50,856 nucleotides of DNA, taken from Planctomycetia bacterium (GTDB taxonomy: Bacteria > Planctomycetota > Planctomycetia > Pirellulales > Thermoguttaceae). Below are positions 44,790-50,856 of the stretch, piece by piece (position 1 is the stretch's first letter; each line of letters starts with the position of its first letter). The stretch lies in contig JAUNBK010000013.1 of the NCBI GenBank assembly GCA_030527105.1, positions 1 to 50,856 of the forward strand, in the 5' to 3' direction. Below the pieces are notes generated by a model. That model was not told the DNA's origin. It saw nothing but the letters and a program-made list of their open reading frames with translations, and searched no databases. The position numbers were made by a program, and so were the translations under genes.

Positions 44790-45761
44790 GCCTTCAAATT
44801 TTGTGGGTATCCATTTACAGAACGTATCGAAAGTTTTTCGGAGGGGAGTTTGAGAACGCTTCCTCGAAATCATAAATTCAAAAAACCACCCATTTCGAGC
44901 CGTTTTTTCGCATTTTCCCAGAGAAAATAATTCACCAGTCGCCATCGAGACCACGAAACACGCAACCTAAAGATTGTCGTCCGAGAAGCCCAATGTTTTA
45001 GTCCGTGTTTCGAACAATTCGTTTTGAGTGTGTAAAAACAAGTGTGAGACACCCCTCAATACCACCACAAAAACAATTAAATTAACGAATATCAACTCTA
45101 ATGCGAAATTTCTGCATTAAAACTCACTTTTGAAAAAACATCCGATCGCAAAAAACACGTAAAAAACGCATTTTTTCACTAAAAAGAATCAAAAAACTCA
45201 AAAGTATGAAACGCATCGGAGTCCTATTTTTACGATATATGGCATTTCTACGAATAGCGGACTAAAACACTTTGAAAAAATTTATAATCATACAACCTCG
45301 TAAAAATAAGGAGTTCGCAAAACACCTCGCAAAAGAATGTACATCTTTGATTTTTTACAATACTGTACAAAATCCAATTCGGGGGCTTCTGAGCCGGGAA
45401 CGCAGGGCGCAACCCGCCCGGTAAGAACGGGAGCTACTACGGCTTCCGCCGATTGCAACATCGTCGGGAGACAGTCGCTAACGCTTCTGCCTCCCTTGCC
45501 ATCAAGACGCAGCCCGTAGTTCCAGATGGAGGGGGAATCGTTTGACGCTCAATCCAAAGGGCGCTCCACCAAAGTTTGCGTTCGGGATTCTCCGCATGAA
45601 TAACAAGATTCCTCCACACTTCAACCAGAACTACGCTTCGCTTCGTTCTCGGCTCCTGGTGAACGTAGTGAGTGATCTAAAAGTTTTTTGAAAAGTGTTT
45701 GAGAGGAAACAAATTTTCAAAAATCTTTCCTCTCAAGAAGGTTGCCGGACGGCAAAACACT
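44790..45761. other. Gene-poor region, AT-rich then with a possible decayed coding remnant
   Basis: No convincing gene is present in about 970 bp. From 44790 to about 45360 the DNA is AT-rich with only short meaningless frames. From about 45370 to 45690 composition becomes more GC-rich and protein-like but frames are broken. On the plus strand around 45393-45460 a stretch reads AGNAGRNPPGKNGSYYGFRR, preceded by a stop. This resembles the C-terminal Asn/Arg/Gly-rich end of formylglycine-generating-enzyme-like (SUMF) or C-type-lectin domains. Further on, GILRMNNKIPPHFNQNYASL is open to a stop at about 45690. I treat this as possible gene debris only. Confidence 0.4.
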
Positions 45762-46928
45762 CTATGGGAGAGTTTTGGTCGCTGTCCCGCTCGTTTGCGT
45801 CCAGATCGGCGTCATCTCCGTCCAAATGGAGACATTCATCTGGAGATATTTCGCCTGTTCTTCGTTCCACTTGCGGAAATTTGGCGATCGGATGAGCATG
45901 AGATAGTCGCTTTCAAAATTTTGACCGACATATTCCATCGTCCGAACCGCATAGGGTCGCCCCTCAGGCATGAGAGCCGTCCACATGGTGTAGTTTTGGA
46001 AGTTGGCAGCCTCCAACTCCTTCACGACGCTCGCGGGAGTCGTCGCAAAGAAGCGGCAAAACTCCTCCGCTTGGCGCAGATATTCGCTCTCCAACTCGTC
46101 GTATCCGATCTCTTTTTTGTCTTTCTCACTTTCGATATCCATACGCAAGCGCGCTCGGAGATCTTCCGCATCGCCACCTTCCTCGGTGGAGGCAGGCTCA
46201 AGCTCGAAATTCTCTTCCTCATCCTCCGCAAAGGGAATTTGCGTTGGAGTCGTTAAATCAATCTCCTCGAGTTCCTCTTCCACCGGTGTTGCGGAGCTTT
46301 TTGGCTCATTGACGCCGACCGGAGTCTCCAACTTCGCGCCATCTGCCGCGCTCGGAGTCTCCTCGGAATTCGCGTCGGGCGAGAGATATTGCGTCGGATC
46401 GAACGACTCATCTAGAAACTCGGAAAGATAATCGTCGTCTTTCGCGACGCTCTCATCCGTCGCACCCGCCATCGAGATAGAAGTCGAGACCTCAGCCGTT
46501 TGGACAGCGCGTCGTTTCTCCAATTCTCGGCGCTCCTCTGGCGTGAGACGCGATTTTCGCAAATCAATCACTTCGCGCAAGGCGGTTTCGTGCGCGTCGT
46601 CACGCAAATCGTCACTCTGGGTGAGCGACGACAGCACCCCGCTCTGCTTCGCGCGGACTTCCTCCTCGGGCAACAAAGGCGCCTCGGGAGTTTCTGTTTC
46701 CACATCCCCTTCCAAGTCGTCTAACTCCTCAGATTCCAAATCTTGAAGGAGCGCGTTCATATTGCCTATCGGCGCAATGGAGCAAAGGCGCTTCGTGACG
46801 ACACGCTGCCCGGTCACACTCGCGGTATTTTGCGCCGCATCGTTCTCGCTGTCTTGGGAAGACTCGCACCCCACGAGCACTAACAATAGTGCCATCACGC
46901 AAAACGGAAAGATTATCGTTCGTTTCAT
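45762..46928 (-). CDS. Acidic lipoprotein of unknown function
   Basis: 388 residues with a lipoprotein signal (MKRTIIFPFCVMALLLVLVGC, lipobox LVGC, Cys about 21). A long Glu/Asp/Ser/Thr-rich, probably disordered region (about 22-265) is followed by a compact C-terminal part. It contains LRQAEEFCRFFATTPASVVK, RTMEYVGQNFESDYLMLI and NEEQAKYLQMNVSIWTEMTP. I recognise no family. It starts 24 nt after the preceding TPR-like gene, with GAGG 8 nt before the ATG, so the pair is probably one operon. Confidence 0.75.
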   Translation of the reverse strand: MKRTIIFPFCVMALLLVLVGCESSQDSENDAAQNTASVTGQRVVTKRLCSIAPIGNMNALLQDLESEELDDLEGDVETETPEAPLLPEEEVRAKQSGVLSSLTQSDDLRDDAHETALREVIDLRKSRLTPEERRELEKRRAVQTAEVSTSISMAGATDESVAKDDDYLSEFLDESFDPTQYLSPDANSEETPSAADGAKLETPVGVNEPKSSATPVEEELEEIDLTTPTQIPFAEDEEENFELEPASTEEGGDAEDLRARLRMDIESEKDKKEIGYDELESEYLRQAEEFCRFFATTPASVVKELEAANFQNYTMWTALMPEGRPYAVRTMEYVGQNFESDYLMLIRSPNFRKWNEEQAKYLQMNVSIWTEMTPIWTQTSGTATKTLP

Positions 46929-46952
46929 TTCATTGCCTCGCTTTGTTTCTGG

Positions 46953-47744
46953 TTAGGGTTGAAGATTTGCCGGAGCCTCGGGCGTAGGGGTTGTTTCGAC
47001 CGCAGACTCAGTGGCGGATTCTGAAGTCGCCTCCTCCTGCGCTTTTTGTGCCGCATGGGCGTTCGCGATAGCTTTTGCGAGTTCCTCACGTTGGCGCGCA
47101 ACTTCATCACGATACCCCTTCAACCACTCCTCGGCGTTGGCTTTCCACTGGGGATCAGAACTTTTCGACGCACACTCCTCCGCCGAACGAAGCGACGCCT
47201 CGAACAACTCCCACTCGCCCCGGACAGCGTGCGCGTTCGCCACTGCGCGATGCAGCATGGCAAGAACTTCGGTTGGATACTTATTTTCCCCAATGTTTTG
47301 CTTCGCGAACTCTAATGCTTTGTTGGATAAATCGACCAACCTCAACTGGGCAAGGAAAGCTGCGTACCCGGCAGCGTCGATTGCGGTTTCTGCTGAGGGT
47401 CCCTCCTTTTCGATCAACGCAAAACCTTCCTCCAAGGAGGCTTTCGCTTGTTCGATCTCGCTCATCTCGACATGAAGCACGGCAAATTCGAGAAGCAGCT
47501 TCCGCAGGACAAAGTCGTTCTCGATGCCTTTCATCTGGTCGCACACTTTGGCGTATCCCTCGCGCGCCGCCTCGACTCCGTTCGTCTTCACTATTTCCCG
47601 CACGGCAGAGATATTCGCGCGCATATCGGCAACGATCTTGTTCGCCTTCTTTTTCGCGGCTGTGTTATAATACGTCGCGCACGTGACGCCCAACAAGAGA
47701 CCAATGATCACTATAAGTATGATACGAATCGTATTTTGCTTCAT
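46953..47744 (-). CDS. Membrane-anchored helical-repeat (TPR-like) protein
   Basis: 263 residues. An N-terminal anchor (MKQNTIRIILIVIIGLLLGV) is followed by an all-helical region with tetratricopeptide-like spacing (FAVLHVEMSEIEQAKASLEE, YAAFLAQLRLVDLSNKALEF, MLHRAVANAHAVRGEWELFE). It ends in an Ala/Glu/Thr/Pro-rich tail (about 225-263). It probably acts as an extracytoplasmic scaffold, with partner unknown, perhaps the lipoprotein encoded next. The start at 47744 has AAAGG 7 nt upstream; the longer frame to 47918 lacks a ribosome-binding site. Confidence 0.75.
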   Translation of the reverse strand: MKQNTIRIILIVIIGLLLGVTCATYYNTAAKKKANKIVADMRANISAVREIVKTNGVEAAREGYAKVCDQMKGIENDFVLRKLLLEFAVLHVEMSEIEQAKASLEEGFALIEKEGPSAETAIDAAGYAAFLAQLRLVDLSNKALEFAKQNIGENKYPTEVLAMLHRAVANAHAVRGEWELFEASLRSAEECASKSSDPQWKANAEEWLKGYRDEVARQREELAKAIANAHAAQKAQEEATSESATESAVETTPTPEAPANLQP

Positions 47745-47893
47745 TGAACAACCTTTATCTTTCCCAAAAATGTGTAATAAACAGGGATTCCACTTCCACG
47801 CCATCCGCAGAAACAGAACAGACGGCGTAAACAGAAATACCCTTATGTTTTTCGGAAGAATCCCGGGAAAAATTCGGCTTTTTTGAGAATATT

Positions 47894-48451
47894 TTACCTT
47901 TTTAAGGAATCTGCGCAAACTTTTTGATAAGTTTGAACGATTTGAAAGCCCATCGCTTTGTAGAGATTAATGGCAGGGAGGTTCTCCGCCGTGACGTCGA
48001 GATTCGCGCGATGCAGCCCCAAGCGTTGATATCCTTGAAGCGCCAGTTGAAGCAAAGCGCGTCCCAGACCCTTGCCGCGATGCTCCGGCACGACACCCAC
48101 ATTTTGAATTCCGCCGAAGCCGAAATCGTCCACCAACCCCTGAATCGTCGCGCAGCACTGCGGCATGTAGAGATTTTTCGGATGATAAACGATGAGCCAC
48201 GTCGCCTCAGGGCAAAAGTTGCGATGGCGCACGATCGACTCCATCACTCCCCGCGCGCCCTTGAACGAGCGAAATCTCACAAAAAGCTGGGTGTCGATCT
48301 CGTCGCGAAAGCTCAAATAGTGCGCAAGCGCGTGGGAGTCGAGAAGCGATCGACTCCACGCCTCCAGATAATAGTCGCTCGGAAGTTGAACCGCTCCAAA
48401 ATCGCAGCGCCGAAGATCAACGTCCATCCGATATCGTTTCAATGAGTGCAT
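47894..48451 (-). CDS. GNAT-family N-acetyltransferase
   Basis: 185 residues with the acetyl-CoA-binding GNAT motif A: VGVVPEHRGKGLGRALLQLA (R-G-K-G-L-G loop about 138-143). A C-terminal motif B region follows (ANLDVTAENLPAINLYKAMGF). The upstream half is less typical (DFGAVQLPSDYYLEAWSRSL). The substrate is unknown. The ATG at 48451 was chosen because a longer frame runs back through the ABC permease gene; a start at MDVDLRRCDF 8 codons in is possible. No strong ribosome-binding site is visible. Confidence 0.85.
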   Translation of the reverse strand: MHSLKRYRMDVDLRRCDFGAVQLPSDYYLEAWSRSLLDSHALAHYLSFRDEIDTQLFVRFRSFKGARGVMESIVRHRNFCPEATWLIVYHPKNLYMPQCCATIQGLVDDFGFGGIQNVGVVPEHRGKGLGRALLQLALQGYQRLGLHRANLDVTAENLPAINLYKAMGFQIVQTYQKVCADSLKR

Positions 48452-48507
48452 TTTTGTGTGCCACGAATGATTAAACCAGTATATTTCCCCAAACCATCTT
48501 CCGAAAA

Positions 48508-49833
48508 TCACTCGTGCCGCAGCGCCTCGATAGGATCCATCGCCGCCGCACGACGAGCAGGATAGAGACCAAAAACGACACCAATCGTGACGGAGATCAA
48601 AAACGCAAGCGGAATCGACCACGGAACCAAAATGGGTGCCATCGTGGTGATAAGTTCCGGCAGCTGCGCCATCACGCTGGGAAAATAGGTATTGAGGATG
48701 AAGCGGATCAGCTCCGTGAAAGGTCGACAAAGCAAACCACCGAGGATACCCGTCGCGCCGCCTAAAACCGAGAGCGTGATCGTCTCGGCAAGGAATTGGC
48801 GAATAATGTCGCCACGCTTGGCACCAAGGGCGCGCCGGATGCCGATCTCGCGAGTGCGTTCCGTCACGGTTGCCAACATGATGTTCATAATTCCAATCCC
48901 ACCGACCGCAAGCGAAATGGCAGCAATAAGACCCATAAACAACATGAACATCATCTTCGTCGTCTGCGCCTGCTCGAGCAGCTCAAGCGGCACCGTCACG
49001 GACCAGTCCTCCTTGCCATGATGATTCTGCCGAAGGATGAATTTGATAAGCTCGCTCGTCGGATGAACGTCGTGAATCGACTCGACTTGGAACGTGATTT
49101 GGTTGATTTCGATTTGCGTTGTTTCTCGCGACCCGCTCCTTGAAGTGGAAATTCGGTCGCCAAATTCCGACCAGAAAGTCTGAATCGGAATGTAGACGTC
49201 GCGACTATAATCCTGCGACGCAAACGTTCCTCCAATGGCGGCGGACGCGGTTTTGGGGTGCGCGACACCTATCACGACATAGATATAACGCCCGACGCGC
49301 ACCGTGCGACCGAGAGGATTCTCGAAGCCAAACAACTCCGTCGCCACGTTGGCGGAGAGGACGCAGCGATTCATCTTCGTTCGACAATCGACCTCCGTGA
49401 GAAACGCGCCGCGCGCCATCTTCAAGCTGTTCGCGTCTTGATAGTGCGGCGTGCAGCCGACCAAACGCCCCTCAACGATCGCGTCGCCACTCGAAATGCG
49501 CTGCTGAATCTCGCGAATCGGGAACGCTTCCTTCACGCTCGGGACACCCTCGAGGATTTTCTCATAATCGTATCGCGTCAAACCATAAATGAGGACACGA
49601 ACGTTCGTCGTCGTGTCGTCCGGCGGCTTGATCGATTGGACAATGATATTCGTTGCGCCAAGACTCTCAATCTGCTCCTGCGACTTGCGACTGATTCCCT
49701 CGCCAATCGCCAGAAGCCAAATGACACTCGAGACGCCGATGAATATGCCCAAAATCGTCAAAAGCGACCGCATCGGATGCAACATCAGACTCTTAAAACC
49801 TAGTTGAAACGTGCGGAGCCATATATAAAGCAT
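48508..49833 (-). CDS. MacB-type ABC transporter permease
   Basis: 441 residues. A first helix in SLLTILGIFIGVSSVIWLLAI is followed by a periplasmic core domain (about 55-290) and three C-terminal helices with the FtsX-family signature (GIMNIMLATVTERTREIGIRRALGAKRGDI). Unlike full MacB, the ATPase is a separate gene, 130 nt upstream, and the gap holds repeat copy D. It probably moves lipoproteins, peptides or toxic compounds in concert with an adaptor; the truncated gene at the right edge may be that adaptor. AGGG precedes the ATG by 8 nt. Confidence 0.92.
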   Translation of the reverse strand: MLYIWLRTFQLGFKSLMLHPMRSLLTILGIFIGVSSVIWLLAIGEGISRKSQEQIESLGATNIIVQSIKPPDDTTTNVRVLIYGLTRYDYEKILEGVPSVKEAFPIREIQQRISSGDAIVEGRLVGCTPHYQDANSLKMARGAFLTEVDCRTKMNRCVLSANVATELFGFENPLGRTVRVGRYIYVVIGVAHPKTASAAIGGTFASQDYSRDVYIPIQTFWSEFGDRISTSRSGSRETTQIEINQITFQVESIHDVHPTSELIKFILRQNHHGKEDWSVTVPLELLEQAQTTKMMFMLFMGLIAAISLAVGGIGIMNIMLATVTERTREIGIRRALGAKRGDIIRQFLAETITLSVLGGATGILGGLLCRPFTELIRFILNTYFPSVMAQLPELITTMAPILVPWSIPLAFLISVTIGVVFGLYPARRAAAMDPIEALRHE

Positions 49834-49875
49834 GAAAAAACCCTGATTGTATTCGTTCTCTATCTTCTTCGGGAC

Positions 49876-49982
49876 TATACTCGTTCCCCTTTAAAATTCC
49901 CGTTTTATGCCACGTTTGGCGAGCCGTGGTGCGTAGCTCCAACGGCGGACGGTACCGGAAATTTCAACGAGAAGTATCATAA
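49876..49982 (-). repeat. Dispersed structured repeat, copy D
   Basis: It lies between the ATPase and permease genes. On the minus strand the repeat begins before the end of the ATPase gene and supplies its last codons (YDTSR) and its TGA stop. It keeps the outer pair AAATTTCCG/CGGGAATTT and the inner pair GCCGTTGG/CCACGGC with loop AGCTACGCA, and ends AAAGGGGAACGAGTATA. Confidence 0.87.
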
Positions 49983-50665
49983 TTTCTCTCGTCGCTCATA
50001 ATCAAACCATCGCGTAGGCGAATCGTGCGCTTCGTCTGCTTCCCGACCTCCGGCTCGTGCGTCACGATGATGATCGTCTTGCCCGCCTCGTTGAGGTTGC
50101 GGAGAATATCTAAAATCTCGTCCGTCGTTTTCGTGTCCAAATTCCCAGTTGGCTCGTCCGCCAAAATGAACGTCGGATCGTTCACCAAGCTGCGGGCAAT
50201 GCCAACGCGCTGCTGCTGCCCGCCAGAAAGCTGATACGAACGATGCCCGAGTCGATCGCCAAGCCCGACCATGTGGGCAAGCTCCAAACACCGCGCGCGA
50301 TCCTCCGGCGAGGTGCGACCCGTATAATGAAGCGGCACCTCGATATTCTCCAACACCGTGAGCTGCGGGATGAGGTTGTAGGCTTGAAAAATGAAACCGA
50401 TTTTCTTCGCCCGAATCTCGGAGAGTTGGTCGTCGGACATTCGACTCACGTCTTCGCCATCAAGGAAAATCTTCCCGAAAGTAGGCGGGTCCAAACACCC
50501 CAAGAGGTTGAGGAGGGTGCTTTTTCCGGAGCCGCTCGCCCCCATGATCGAGAGGAAATCCCCCTTCGGCACGTCAAACGAAACGCCGCGCAGCGCTTTC
50601 ACGGTTTCGCCCGTGAGAAAATAATGTTTTTGAACATCCACAAGGGAGGCGGCTAATTCCGTCAT
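49964..50665 (-). CDS. MacB/LolD-type ABC transporter ATP-binding protein
   Basis: 233 residues. Walker A GASGSGKST (about 42-50), Q-loop FQAYNL, signature LSGGQQQR, Walker B FILADEPTG and switch His in VTHEPE are all present. It energises the permease encoded next. The last residues YDTSR are encoded by repeat copy D, so the natural C-terminus may have been changed when the repeat arrived. The start at 50665 has no clear ribosome-binding site. Confidence 0.94.
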   Translation of the reverse strand: MTELAASLVDVQKHYFLTGETVKALRGVSFDVPKGDFLSIMGASGSGKSTLLNLLGCLDPPTFGKIFLDGEDVSRMSDDQLSEIRAKKIGFIFQAYNLIPQLTVLENIEVPLHYTGRTSPEDRARCLELAHMVGLGDRLGHRSYQLSGGQQQRVGIARSLVNDPTFILADEPTGNLDTKTTDEILDILRNLNEAGKTIIIVTHEPEVGKQTKRTIRLRDGLIMSDERNYDTSR

Positions 50666-50742
50666 TTTTCAAACACCGTACAAATTTTGTCCAATTTCAC
50701 GCAACCAAAACACTCGATCTTCCCACCAAACGGCGACACAAA

Positions 50743-50856
50743 TCACATCGGCGGAGGCGGGGGCGCTCCACCACCTCCACCACCTCCACCACCAGCCGGG
50801 GGCGGGGGCGGCGCGGCACCACCCGGCGGAGGTCCGCCACCAGGGGAGGTCCACCA
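50743..50856 (-). CDS. Gly/Pro-rich C-terminal tail of a gene entering from the right edge
   Basis: A frame open from the window edge encodes 37 residues ending in a Pro/Gly-rich tail (PPPGG, AAPPPPPA, a run of nine Gly, then APPPPPM) and a TGA at 50743. The regular GGT/GGA and CCG codon pattern and its position upstream of the ATPase on the same strand suggest the tail of an efflux adaptor (MacA-like). That assignment rests on context only. Confidence 0.5.
   Translation of the reverse strand, partial: WWTSPGGGPPPGGAAPPPPPAGGGGGGGGGAPPPPPM

Noticed and set aside
47745..47918. 58-residue N-terminal extension of the TPR-like protein
   Set aside because: No ribosome-binding site is present, and the extension hides a normal membrane anchor beginning at 47744.
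50669..50854. 61-codon Trp-rich minus-strand frame at the right edge
   Set aside because: The Trp-rich translation is a shifted reading of GGT/GGA codons; the Gly/Pro-rich frame ending at 50743 is the plausible one.

Overview
The window looks like a chromosomal segment of a planctomycete (Planctomycetota). The evidence is a DUF1559 prepilin-like protein, two secreted proteins with PEP-CTERM sorting tails, Tat-exported Gfo/Idh/MocA oxidoreductases, a ThuA-like protein, small carboxypeptidase-regulatory-like lipoproteins and a family-2 glycoside hydrolase pair. The carbohydrate genes suggest a polysaccharide or glycoside degrader, possibly host- or sediment-associated; that habitat is inference.

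Layout. 0-10 kb, minus strand: the start of an IS630-like transposase at the left edge, a GH2-family protein that has lost its nucleophile, a TgpA-like membrane transglutaminase, miaB, a tRNA-Val(GAC) with its own promoter, a lipoprotein and a second, apparently intact GH2 enzyme. 10.4-12.8 kb, plus strand: a LamG/PEP-CTERM surface protein. 12.9-25 kb, minus strand: a Cys-rich secreted protein split over two overlapping frames, an endonuclease/exonuclease/phosphatase-fold protein with degraded active-site motifs, an unknown membrane protein with metY, a polyferredoxin fusion protein, dxs and a frame-disrupted ftsH. 25.4-35.9 kb, plus strand: an export-rich run of ThuA, Gfo/Idh/MocA, a 1002-residue PEP-CTERM protein, DUF1559, a lipoprotein, a UPF0173 hydrolase, a second Gfo/Idh/MocA and a double-domain SGNH hydrolase. 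36-50.9 kb, minus strand: an RND pump with its adaptor, a 55-residue ferredoxin, purF-pyrG, a 1.3 kb gene-poor stretch, a lipoprotein/TPR-like pair, a GNAT acetyltransferase and a MacB-type ABC permease plus ATPase. A Gly/Pro-rich C-terminal tail of a further gene enters from the right edge.

The least explained element is a dispersed repeat of about 107-111 bp present four times (5215, 44411, 44681, 49876), always in the same orientation. Three copies lie between or directly in front of minus-strand genes, and two of them overlap the stop codon of the upstream gene. Read as minus-strand RNA, three copies can form an outer stem and all four an inner hairpin. I do not recognise it as a named RNA or mobile-element family.

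Many promoters read as good sigma-70-type sites, and several long ORFs antisense to real genes were discarded as shadows. All protein calls come from motif recognition by eye; no database search was run.
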